Below are positions 49,140 to 60,139 of a DNA stretch of 64,000 nucleotides, one piece after another. The stretch covers positions 83,790,142 to 83,854,141 of the forward strand of contig CM049306.1 in assembly GCA_026874595.1 (NCBI GenBank), given 5' to 3'. Position 1 is the first letter of the stretch. Every line of letters starts with the position of its first letter. Under the pieces are notes generated by a model. It worked only from the letters and a program-made list of their open reading frames with translations, was not told where the DNA came from and ran no database searches. The stretch is from Sipunculus nudus (lineage: Eukaryota; Annelida; Sipuncula; Golfingiida; Sipunculidae). The translations under genes and the position numbers were made by a program.

Positions 49140-51320
49140 CAGCGCCGAATATGGCTCATCTGTCTGCGTATAAAATGCGGAAACAATTACTGCTGATGAG
49201 AGTGGATCACATGTTCATGCAGTACGCTCTGCGTTGCAGGCCGGTCAGTGGTGTGAATTACCAGTGTATATATATGCTGCAAATTGTGGAAAATAAATTT
49301 GATCACACTGGCATGACGGTTTCAGTAATGCATAGAGTCCAAGCGCGGCGAGGAATGTATGGTCACCATTTTTTTCTGTCGATATAGAAGTCCAGGTTTA
49401 CCTCGTTGCCATGGTTTCATAGCAGACGATGTTTCACATCCTGGCGGTTTCCCGCCATTATAGTGAATTTGCCCTGGCGCCACACACGAGTGAACACATT
49501 CAGTCCGAATACACCGGCGTTCTTGAATTGGGAGAGACCATATAGCCTCCGGCGAATCACTCAAATATTGATAGCCAAAAGGAGCGCCAGACATGCAAAG
49601 CCCCAATTACCCGAAGTCACGGGGCCGGGGTTGACTTGCGGAGGGTGGGCCGATATCAGACAAAACCCACCGACCAGTGTTGAGGGTGACAGGACTAGAG
49701 GAAGGTTCGGTTTCAGATAAGTTTTAGTGGCTTTCCGGCTGATGACAAATTCACTCTGAGAAACAGTTTTCGCTACCGATGGCTGTAGGATACACGGGTT
49801 TTAAGCGGCATGTGTATAAAACGTTAAATTGAACGGATAAGGCAGTCGCTGTTTCGAGCATATATCGACAGCATCTGAGGACTTGTAACTAGTGTATCTC
49901 TTAACGATGCTTCGGATCTTAATAGATGTTGCTGGAACAAGTACTCCATGGCGGTATACCGTTAATATCGGCAGATATGACCACACCTTTCGGCACTGGA
50001 TCGGACATGGAATTTATTATTTAATTTCCACAAAGCACACGTTATATATGCGACGTATACCGTGAACGAATATCAATAAGCCCAGGCACGTGTGCTATTC
50101 ATTATCGAAATGACACAAGGTCGGTGCGCTTCAGTGACCACGGGTGTCCGGTTTATTATCTGATCATTTGACGATGCACCATAGATGGACGGGCTGTTTT
50201 GAATAGGCTTCAGCAAATCCTCTGGAACCCAGTTACGGTCCGAGTACTCAGAGATGACATGCAGAGATGACTTGGAGTCTCTTAGCAGAATAAATGCCAT
50301 TTTATGGTGAATTACGAGTTCGGGACCACAAGATGAGAAGCCCAATATCAGAGGAACACAGGACTTCGGGATATCAGGTAAGTTCATTTTCATGACACCA
50401 ATTTAACAAAAATGCATGGCCAGTCCTTTGGTATTTCTTAAGGAACATAGCTCATTGCTTGTTTTGATGAATCATTTTTATAACCAGCGTACGAGCACGG
50501 ATGCGCCTGTCTGTTTGAAAACAGCGAGACAAGCATAAAATTCGACCAGCCGGGAGAGAAGTGTTACCTTTACTATGAAGTTGATAACGGAATGGCTTTA
50601 TAGGGATGATTATGTGCTTTAAAGTCGACTCCTCCTCTTCAGTAGGCGCCACAGATCACGTGGGAGCTGTGGCTTACACAAACCCTGCCCTTCCACAGTC
50701 CACGTCGGACAGTTCCCGCCCAGTGGTTCTAAAAGGCTCAGAGTCCCATTACATTGATCCCTGTACCCGACAGTGGCAGGTGAACGGAGTGCCAAAGTTG
50801 CAGGCGCTGCTGTTTGATTTATCTGTGCACTAGATATGTATTTATTGCGTTTCCAGGGCAACCGCTATTACTGTGACTAGGGCACTGGCTATCATGACCG
50901 TATACTGCGGGCTTTCCAGCAAAGCCGTCTGTGATAGCATCTACCATCAGCTGATCTCCCAGACTGCACCGGGGTGCACCACCCAGAGGCCGTATGATTC
51001 CACTGGCCCATTTCGCGGAATGGTCCCCTTTCCGACATACCATGACCACTCCCGGCATCATCCCGTACGCATTAAAACCTACGTCATAAGATATAATACT
51101 AGACCCCCAGTGTACAGTAACGGATCTCCAAACGATAGCCAGGAAAATTATTGCACACTTTATTACCGATGTAATAAACTATGCATGCATGCTCCTATTT
51201 ATACACTATTGTTTTTTATGAACTATACTACACCCCTGCCCCTACTGGCCACGATAGAAACTAATCTGGAAGCTCTTTTTGCACGCAATGGACTGGCCAA
51301 TGCAATGCAAATCTAACCTT
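49140..51320. other. Higher-GC island with overlapping open frames on both strands
   Basis: Frames of 75-147 codons overlap on both strands, the longest on plus at 50873-51316. A strong plus-strand donor (CAG|GTAAGT) sits at 50,377 and a minus-strand one (GAG|GTAAAC) near 49,400, but I could not build a frame-consistent gene on either strand. Above-average GC alone lengthens frames. It may be coding, a conserved regulatory cluster, or both. Confidence 0.25.
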
Positions 51321-52750
51321 AAAGTGTAGGTAAAAATGATACATCCGACAATCTTAATCAATCTAAATACTAACAAGCATTCATTCAAAGGTATGTATTT
51401 GAAATTTCGATTTATAAACATGCACACGTAATTATTTTCATATATTTATTTGTTAGGAGTTTTGTTCATAAACGGTACTTCGCACTTTCATCAGCAGCAA
51501 TTAACATTTTTAATAACATATTAGTATAGCTAATCATATTTCATATAGGTTCATAATGGTTCGCCTGGGCGCAATAAAACTAAAATTTGTATACTCATGT
51601 CCCAAGACAGAACTGCTTTAAAAGAATGCACAAAGATTTTGGACCGAAAATATGTCAATAAAGCACCAACGTGTATTGTAAATCACCTGAGTTAGAAAAA
51701 GGTTCATTATTGAGAGAACACCGAGAATGAATGACGGTTTAGGTTTCTATATATGAAGATATATGAGGTTTTAGGTGACGCCATTGTCCCCCGAGCTGGT
51801 TATTAAGCCCCTCGTAGGACTCCAATATGGAAGAAATTAGGGCAAAATACTAGTGCTAGGTAACATATTTGCACCTGCTATTTATTTTTGACATTGACCA
51901 TATTTCCAAATTCTAACACTCCATAACCGATTTCCCATTATCGCTCAGGTGTGGACCCGAAGAGGGGCGGGGGAGGGGGACTTTCGGTGATGCATTGGCG
52001 ATTGTATACATTTATTTTAACCTTTGGGTCTCACGATTCGCAGGCCTGTGGTTAACAATTTTGTCTTGTTTTTATGATACACTGCCCGTACATGTTATTG
52101 CCAATGCAGGTAGTTTAATTAAGCCGCATGACAGTCATACAGCCTGGACATTATTGAGACCCCATTCGGAATGATGACCAGTATATCATTGTAAGCTAGA
52201 GGAGTAAAAGTGATGAATAGAAAAAATAAAGAAAATTAAACGTTAGGATACCAGGACGAGCGTTTGTGAAGAAAAGAACACACCTGAATAGCCTCCAATG
52301 AATCAATGTATTCCTGATCTAGTTTGATATGGTGTGGGTATCTTTAGGATATGTTTGACATGGCGTACGTATATATATGCGGTATGTGTTTTAAGATCAC
52401 CCTAGCTATAAAAGATAAAAACTATATCACAATCTCCATTCACAATCATCCCTTTAAAAACCAATACCACTCATAAGAAAATAAGATTAAGCGTATATAA
52501 CATGTGAGAACTAGAGTGGCACCCGCAGAGCGCATTCCTCCCCAAGACAAAACAATCCTTCTGGATCCGGCACTCTATCAGTATATGCACTGAAATTTAA
52601 TAATATAATTCCTGGCCCATGTCCCGTACCCTCCCCCCCCCCCCGAAGTTCGTAGAAGGCCGGTTCAATGGTTTATACGTCATTATTTTGTTATCGCCCT
52701 TTATTCAAGCTATATTATGCAGAGAGAACATTCCAGAGAAACCACAAAGT
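51320..52750. other. Gene-free stretch
   Basis: No gene seen. Short C or G tracts at 51,963 and 52,625 may be remnants of G-tract MITEs. Confidence 0.4.
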
Positions 52751-52779
52751 CATGTGTGGCAATTAAAAGATGTGAAAAT

Positions 52780-53580
52780 ATGATTTCGTACTGGCGTTTA
52801 GACCATACAAATCAGACATGCAGTCTAACCTGCAATTAGGCAATATTACACGAATTAAATGCATAGCCTTATGGAACCGGCAGTATTTTAAGCTATATTT
52901 CGGAAACCCCGTCAGGAAGAACAACAACGATTCCCGTGACACCGATAGGCGGAAACTCACGCTGTTACGAGGTTTCATGGGTGTTCCCAAAGTAACCGGA
53001 GTGCCCTGTATACATGCGCCTTCCCGCTGGTAAAGCAGGGCTAATTCGCTCTCACAGGAAAGCAGTATATCGATTAGACAATACCCAAGCGCCCTGTTTC
53101 ATTGCACAAAGATGTCCCAGGCATTAAAATGAAATAGGAAGAGGCATAGCATCGGATCAATGTGTCACCAATTAATAGCTATTCTGGGCTCGTTTTGGTC
53201 CACTTGAGTGGTGTACGCAAAAGAATACCAACTGGATGCTACATCTTGCTTTAAAAGGGGTTCTATTGGGATGGTGGAGTTGATTAATTGTTTCAGGGCG
53301 AGGTGAATTCAGGATTTTTAATTCTGGCTTTACGCACGGTCTCCTTTCTGTTCTTCTTAATTGTTTAGCCTTTTTAATTCGTTTATGTATAGCCTCATCG
53401 GCGGTAAAATCAGTATTTCCATTTATAGTTTGCCTCCCTGAAAGGTTTATTCTGCCACAATCGGCAACAACAAAACAAATATTAATTTGCCTGCACCACG
53501 GGACTTGTGCTTTAATCACGTATATCCTAGCGGGTTTTATTGTACTGCCTTTGTGTGGGGAAGGCAGACAACATAACAAT
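52780..53580. promoter_or_regulatory. Higher-GC island, possible regulatory element or exon cluster
   Basis: Contains ATATCGATTAGACAATACCC, CACCAATTAATAGC and ATTTCATTGCACAAAG-like text. A minus-strand frame of 135 codons (53172-53579) is open but lacks splice signals, repeats or recognisable motifs. Confidence 0.2.
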
Positions 53581-54669
53581 GTTTAAATGGTTTGTTGCAA
53601 CACTGATGGCAAATATTTTCTCCATTTAATTTTCTGTTCTGTTTTGTTTGATAAATTTGTTGTCTTGTGTCTAAACTGAGAATAATCTTCTAAGGTAAAA
53701 TATAACTTTTAAGTGTAAATTAATTATTATCTACTACAAAGTAAGATCCTATTTTACACAGCGAGTCAAGTATAAGAAGAATACACATCTATTCTATAAT
53801 CTTCTATAACTTTTCATATTCTTTACATTTCAGTGATTTACATAATCATATTAAGTTTCTGGTATGTGTAATCTTTGGACCGGTATTAAGTTTATAACCG
53901 TGTACCGTCAAATTCGATTTGGTCTACATTATCTGTAACCCTTTTGGATAAGAAAGATGGCCCGGAAATGGGCATTAACGGCAAATAAAGATTTACTCGT
54001 GGCCTTTACTTTGCAGATAAACTATAAAAAAGATACAGTGAAACATTATTTGTAGTTGCGATGTGTTGTTCCAAATCCTGTAATCTAAAGATAACAAATT
54101 TAAATGTTAGGGCAAAGAGAAATGTTACACGAGTGAAAAAAACCTGGGGTCGGCTTAGGACGCGATGTCGTGAGAAATACGTGAGGGGTTTTAATAATAA
54201 TAAATGTATCTTACTGTCATATTAGTGTGCTGGTAAGGGTTAATGATTAAAAACAGCGATGATTAAGAAGACGGGTTGAGAAATCACGAATGAAAGCCTT
54301 TCCGTAACAATAATATTGATTGCAAGGCTTCGGAAATAGTAACGTTTCTTTATATATTCTAACCACCAGCATATTCACCAACGACTTCACTGTAAAAAGT
54401 AACGTTTTATAGATGTTTCAAAAACACGAAACACGTTTCATCTACAAACAGAACATCGGTTTTTGGTTAATTTCTGGAGATTGAAACATCATTCTCATTT
54501 ATTTACATATGTCAAACATGTGTCAAAGATGTTTGATTCATGAACATGACGTCACATCCGCTTAACCGGCGTAAAACTTTCCCGTTTTCATATAACGGGC
54601 GCGAGTATCTTCAACTGTCACTGTTGGGATCAGCGGCAGATCGGTCAGTCTTATATGAAAAATTGAATC

Positions 54670-54759
54670 ATGGACTTTTGTGAATCAGCAAAATATCAAC
54701 CATGTCAACCATTTATGATGTCAAGGAATGGGCAGGACGACCATTTACAGGTGCAATGA
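54670..54759 (+). CDS. Overlapping upstream ORF, 29 aa
   Basis: ATG GAC TTT TGT opens a 29-codon frame that starts 32 nt before the 84-aa start codon and ends inside exon 1 in a different frame. If it is in the mature leader it would reduce initiation at the main ATG or encode a second small peptide. No known protein is recognised. Confidence 0.3.
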   Translation: MDFCESAKYQPCQPFMMSRNGQDDHLQVQ

Positions 54760-54786
54760 AAATGATATTTGGAAAAAGGCTGGATG
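54702..54786 (+). CDS. 84-aa gene, exon 1 (28 codons plus 1 nt)
   Basis: Encodes MSTIYDVKEWAGRPFTGAMK and eight more residues ending KRLD. Ends at the strong donor G|GTGAGT. A second ORF starts at 54670 in another frame and overlaps it. Confidence 0.62.
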
Positions 54787-56641
54787 GTGAGTCATATTGG
54801 CATTATTCCAAAGTTTTGTCTTGTTTTCTTAATACTACTTTATTCCAGTACTGGGCTGCTCGGGGCTTATTTTTAATCTGACTCCCATTTGAAGGGGCAA
54901 CAAAGAGGTCAGGTTATAAATCAACCCTGAGCAGTCCAGTATTGGACTACTATTAACCTAATACAATGATATGCAGGTTTAAACTCCAGGAGCTGATCTA
55001 GGATTTAGGAAAGGGGGGGGGGGGGGGGAGGGTTCCAACCCAGGGGGACTCTAAAAAACCCTAAAAACCAGGTCCTCAGGCCCGCAAAAGAAGGATCCAG
55101 GCCGCAAAATTTTGTCTGAAACCTTTTAAAATTAGGTTGCGATGGATTGGATGGAAAGGGGGGGGGGGGGGCGGACTGCCCCCCCCCCGCCCGGATCTCC
55201 TTCTGAACGCTGTTGTTTCTGGATATCCTTTTACTGTAAGTCTGTGCCAGTGAAATTCATACCAGCAAAAATGCCTTTCTATCAGTAAGGTTACCAGGTT
55301 ATTGCACCGGGGGGGGGGGGGGGGGGGGGTTGGTTTAGTTTTCCCTTGGTCAGCTTATTAATTAATAAGTCTCCCCCTCCCCCCTGGATTCTTTATAAAA
55401 AATCTTTAAGTTTCAAACTGAACCTGATGTGTTTTATATGGCAGTGTGTAAAACACGCACCCTGGACCCTGACAAATAATCAATTTTCTAACATATTTTT
55501 TGTTATTCATCAAGCCATTTATACACCAAACATATCCAAAGCCATAAAACTAAAAGTCTTTTAGACTAAATTTTTTTTTACAATGATAACATTTTTGTTA
55601 CATCTATCCTTCAATAATCTGTACATGCCACAGTTTAGTGGTTTAACTTTGATCACGTGTGACTTGCCACACTGTTTACACTTATCCATGTCATTTTCCA
55701 TCTTTGTTCAATTATTTCATATTGTGCATCAAATTATTTATATTGTATGCAAGTGCAAAAAGTTTCTAAGAAATATCATTAAAACAATCAATTTTCTGCA
55801 TTGCTGCATTATTTTATTAAAAGAAATATAGACTATCCCAATCTCTGATGGGGATGCAACTTTAAATTTGCTGCATTTTTATCATTAACAAGTCTGCCTT
55901 TCCATCTTATGTCCTTCTTGAAAATGTATTAATAGGTAAATTGTAGGTCTAAATGTTGTTTCAGTTAGTATGACTATGAAATTTGTTATTAAAGGTAACA
56001 GAGTAACCATATTGAAAATTAATGAAAATACTTTCTTTGTATAAACTGGTGACCAAGGGTACAAAGCAGAGAAAGGAAGAAAAACATGAAAATATCACTT
56101 TCAGGATCATTGGATCTGTAAGTTTTGACTTATACCTATCCACTGATAATTTAGTATTGAGGTTCTAACTGTCTGACTTTAAACATAAAAAAATTAAAAT
56201 ATACTGTTTAAACTTATTTTACCATGGCATAGTTATTTTTTTAACCACAGACTGGTATGTTCAAAATCCCACTTTATGATCTTTCTTTTGTGCTGATCTC
56301 GGGATTCGACTTATATTTGTGATGGTTTGTGTTCATAAAAGCAAAAATAAACGAAAAAAAATTAGCTCATTGAAACCGGCTTACAGCTTGATCTCAAAAT
56401 ATTAATTATGAAATTACAATAGGTAAACTGCATAATTCATGAAGTTTTTGAACACTGGTTTTGTTTTCCAGAAAGATGGGAAGGAGGATTTTTCAAAACA
56501 GCTGAAGGGACTGAGCCAACTGCATTGTTCATAATTGATGATGGAGAAGTTCGGTCAAGCTTGATTGTAGAACATCAGATGAAGATATGTCTTCTTGAGG
56601 ATGGAGGACCTGTGTATGGGGGACCTGTTATGTATCGTTAG
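54702..56641 (+). CDS. Two-exon gene for an 84-residue protein of unknown family
   Basis: Exon 1 (54702-54786) joins exon 2 (56472-56641) through donor GTGAGT and acceptor TTTTCCAG in phase 1, giving 84 residues and a TAG stop. The protein begins MSTIYDVKEWAGRPF and ends GGPVYGGPVMYR. It is rich in Gly and acidic residues, with no signal peptide or membrane segment, and has GG-aromatic patches near the end. The ATG is the first in-frame Met after a TGA in the leader and has ACC before it. An AATAAA lies about 300 nt after the stop. The gene sits inside a segment with transposon-like ends (54388-58455), so it may be a captured gene fragment, an element-encoded protein, or a host gene flanked by repeats. 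I recognise no family. Confidence 0.65.
54845..54945. repeat. 101-bp foldback repeat
   Basis: CCAGTACTGGGCTGCTCGGGG faces CCCTGAGCAGTCCAGTATTGG: inverted arms of about 21 bp with three mismatches, in the first intron of the 84-aa gene. Probably a small MITE. Confidence 0.7.
54987..55205. mobile_element. GGATCC-type G-tract MITE
   Basis: Starts CAGGAGCTGATCTAGG and a G tract, ends CGCCCGGATCTCCTTCTG. The interior AAAATTTTGTCTGAAACC matches the copy at 62,834. It lies in the intron of the 84-aa gene. Confidence 0.6.
56472..56641 (+). CDS. 84-aa gene, exon 2
   Basis: Follows a polypyrimidine acceptor (TTTGTTTTCCAG) and encodes 56 residues, RWEGGFFKTAEGTEPTALF onward, ending in TAG. Only this frame stays open for the whole exon. 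Confidence 0.65.
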
Positions 56642-56942
56642 GGTGGTATTACATTCTAAGTATGTCCTACCCTCCTAACTAAATGCAACTTAATTTCAGT
56701 GATTTGTTTTTAATTGCAGTTTTAAGTGGGTAATTTTTTTCACTTAGTGAAAAATTCATAATTTCAGTTAAGAAATAATTTCCTTAAACTGTATTTAATT
56801 GCAATTTTAATTGGGTTATTGAATCTTTTATCTTGTTATATATTTTTGCTATTTTCAAGTGATGTTTGTTCTTCGACTGTAATATTGTTTATAAAATAGG
56901 TTTATTATTTCATGAAAAAAAATCATGTAAATTATTATCTTG

Positions 56943-56948
56943 AATAAA
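56943..56948 (+). terminator. Candidate poly(A) signal of the 84-aa gene
   Basis: AATAAA about 300 nt past the TAG stop, inside otherwise AT-rich, stop-filled DNA. Consistent with an ordinary 3' UTR. Confidence 0.45.
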
Positions 56949-57959
56949 GAAAATAAGTTTAAATATAACATTAATTATGTTTACATAACACTCACTGTTA
57001 ATTAATAATAATTTTTCTTGTCTTTTCATTTAAAAGATACTTTTTTTCAATCAAAATGATCCAGAAAGGGGGAGAAGTCATATTTCCTATCACGTTCTAA
57101 TTGTTTTATTAGAGACAACTTTGTTATGGTAGTTTTTTTTAGTGTTTCTGAAGTGTGAATATTGCAGTTTTCATATACTTTGCTTGAACGACACCTAAAG
57201 AAAGAATGTATTTTTGATTTGTTTCATAATAAGTGTTAACTCTTTGAAAAACTACATTTTTAAATGTGGACAGTGGTTATATAAATTCGTCTACGTTTCG
57301 CAGGGTTCGTCTGTGAAAATCAGTAAAATATTAGAAATTTCCAATATCTTTTCTTCTACCAATGATTGATTAATCAATATATACGGTTTGGTAACTTAAA
57401 GACATATTGGATATATAAATTCGGATTCGGCGTTGGATGAAGATTACACAGGCTGTATTTAGTCAAGCACCATCAAACTTTAGGATCCTTCTGGTCATTG
57501 ATGGTAGTAAAAATATAACTTTGTCCAAAATCGGCATTGTAATTATGTTTCATGGAGCATACCAAATTCAAGGTCATGGATTAATCTATTACAGTTTGTA
57601 GTAGCATACAGAATTCAGGGTCGTTATTGTCATGTTTTAATTTTGATATCGGTAAAATCAATAGTAAAATCAGAAATATTAAATTGTGGGATCTATAAAA
57701 CAGAAACATGTACCATATGCTACAATAAAGCCAAATCTTAACTATTAAAACATATTTCCGAAGAGGGCGTTTCGTGTTTCAAATGATCTTGACAGCTTTT
57801 AAACTTAGACATTATTTCACTAATTAAGTAACATGCCTCCGGAGTATATCAGGTCCTATGACGCCTCCTGGTAGCATATTCAAGGATAATTTACCTTTTA
57901 AAAATGAAAAAAATTGACAGTTCAACCTGTTGTAGAGTACTTGTGTTTTAAATTGAAAT

Positions 57960-58450
57960 GTGTTTTTAATAACTGAAAACATGTTTCAAACACTTCTCGC
58001 CAAGTTCAACTGTTAATGATGTTTCATGAAACTGGATTGAACTAAATGTATCAACGTATTCCTCATGTTTTAAATAGTAGCATGTTTTAAGAAATTTGAA
58101 GCATGTTTCAAAACACGTCAAACAAATGTTTCAACTTATCAAAGATGCCTCAAATAGAAACATGTTGTAGATAATTGAAACATGTTTTAAAACACGTCTC
58201 ACCAAGGAGTTTCCTGTGAAACATGTTTCGTGTAAAAATGACGTTTCAAAAAGTGGACAAAATGATGTTTCAACTTATAACTGATGTTTCAAGAGAAAAA
58301 TGTTGCAGATATATGACACATGTTTCAAAACATGTCTCAACAAGGCTCTCTGTAAAACATGCTTCATGAAAAAGCATGTTTCAAAAAGTGGACAAAATGA
58401 TATTTCATATAGAAACATGAAACATATCATAAACATGTTCTCTCTTTTTA
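57960..58450. repeat. Cluster of GAAACATGTTTCA-type repeats
   Basis: At least fifteen copies of ATGTTTCA, ACATGTTT or close variants, some palindromic, with a larger unit of about 140 bp (TTTCAAAAAGTGGACAAAAT occurs twice). Forms the right subterminal region of the 54,388-58,455 element. Confidence 0.85.
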
Positions 58451-58499
58451 GAGTGTTTTTTCACCCGGTCGGGTTTTCCTTGGGCCGAGATGGATACAC

Positions 58500-59720
58500 T
58501 GGTGTAGTTTCTGACTGACAGCGCTGCGAGAGCTTCTCAAAATAATGTCAAATATCTCAGGATTTATGCAAATATATTGGAATTGACCCCATTAAAACAC
58601 CCTTTACTTCGATCCTCACGTGTCAGGTCGTAATAGAGGAGTTGCTTGACAACGATTGAGTGCCACCACCGTCAATTTTAGTATAAATTAATTTAATCGA
58701 GCACATCCCTGATATAAACAAGGTTTCCTCTGTAAGGTGTACGTCCAATATTTCCCCAACTTAAACAAAGATATTTTGTGTTGAGGGAACCTACAACTGA
58801 TGACACAGAGCAATAAAGAACGTCCTGTGTTAAATTTTGAAATGTACGTCTCAAAGTAATTCACATTACCCTATAGCCCATTTCAGTGTCCTAAAAGCGC
58901 TATCTCTAAAACCTATGACATACGAATATATATGATTAATGTATTAGTCAGCAAATTTACTGCATTCTGGAGGTAAGCTTGCCTATAGGTTTCAGACTTA
59001 CAAATCTGAAAAATATCCAGCTTTACTGCCTGTGCTTTCAGACTTTGATATTTTTGGATATATAAATTGTTCACATAGACTCTGGATATGTATAAGGAAT
59101 ATAGACAACCCTACTTTAGTACTGCCAAAATAAAATCTACAATACGCGATAAACATATATTCAATAAAACCAAGGTCATAGCGCAATAAATGTTCCTTTC
59201 TGTACATGGCGTAGAACTAAATACTTGATTTATAAGTCAATTTATTGATAATCTTCGATTGACCTTTAACACCCGTTACCTTGTCAGATATTATAATTCT
59301 GCGAGAAACATGCGCCTTATTATGACATGTCATAGACATTTTTCTGCAAGTTCATGAGTTGTTGATAGGAAACCCCTCATATTTCGTCTTGCATGTTTCT
59401 TTCAAATTGGCATTTCAGCGAAAGCATACTTTTTCATATTTACGATACTGTGTAATTGATACATTTTTTATGGATACTCCACATGCTGGTAGACAAAGAA
59501 GGTCTATGTTTAACCGTCAACAAGCTTTATGAATATTAAAAAAATATCGTGTATTTATAGTGGAAATATTGATGCTTAATGCGAAAGATTGAATATGCAC
59601 AATATATTTAAAGTTTCAAAGTTTCTAGTGAAAACCATTATTTTTTAGAATAAAGGCCTTGACATTACGATTACCGGTGGAAGGGTCTCGCCACTGAAAT
59701 ACCATTCCTTCTGGGCATTT
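58500..59720. other. Non-coding DNA
   Basis: No gene or repeat recognised. Confidence 0.4.
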
Positions 59721-59724
59721 TTAC

Positions 59725-60139
59725 CAATGGCATCATTTTATCTTCCTGGGTGGGGTGGGGGGGGGGGGGACTGGCAACACACACACACACACACACACAC
59801 ACACCTGTTTAATATCTGTATGACACATTTCAAATACATTTACTTAATCATATTTCAAATATTTTACAATTAAGTATAAAGTTTTAGAAAGTAAGGTATT
59901 ATGTTTCCAGCTCAAGTTAATATTGAATCAGGTTTATATATAATATTTCATAATAAACTTATAATTGGAACCAAAGTCTATTATTATATTTATATATATA
60001 TTTTTAATTTTCAATATATAAATATTATTCTCTGTTTAGTAGGGGAGGGGGGATGTTTCCATTGACCATCCCCACCCCCCCCCCATCCCAAATAGTGGAG
60101 GGGATAAATACCTACTTCCCCCCTATATTGACGCCCCTG
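59725..60139 (-). mobile_element. hAT-type MITE, copy 2, inverted
   Basis: Ends in TATTGACGCCCCTG at 60139 and starts CAATGGCATC at 59725. Read on the minus strand it follows copy 1 (22,627-23,031): CAGGGGCGTCAATATAGGGG, CAGAGAATAATATT, GACTTTGG, and a G/C-tract end. The flanks ATTTTTAC and ATCTTTAA look like a diverged 8-bp target duplication. Confidence 0.7.
59778..59803. repeat. (CA)n microsatellite
   Basis: About 13 CA units inside the hAT-type MITE copy 2. Confidence 0.95.

Larger units (their letters stand above)
54388..58455. mobile_element. Putative CACTA/EnSpm-like element, about 4.07 kb
   Basis: The left end CACTGTAAAAAG (54388) and the right end CTTTTTAGAGTG (58455) are inverted repeats matching at 11 of 12 positions. 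Both ends are followed inward by many copies of ATGTTTC and GAAACATG, about 150 bp of them on the left and 480 bp on the right. CACTG tips with subterminal repeats are typical of EnSpm/CACTA elements. The flanks CTT and TTT agree at only two of three bases, so the target duplication is unproven. No transposase frame is seen. The only gene inside encodes the 84-residue protein. Confidence 0.45.

Noticed and set aside
50873-51316. 147-codon plus-strand open frame
   Set aside because: Frames of 60-106 codons are open on both strands across the same island. The second half turns AT-rich with no domain. I list the island but not a gene.
53172-53579. 135-codon minus-strand open frame
   Set aside because: No homolog, no splice support, and an unremarkable basic composition. 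It could be chance in a GC-richer patch.
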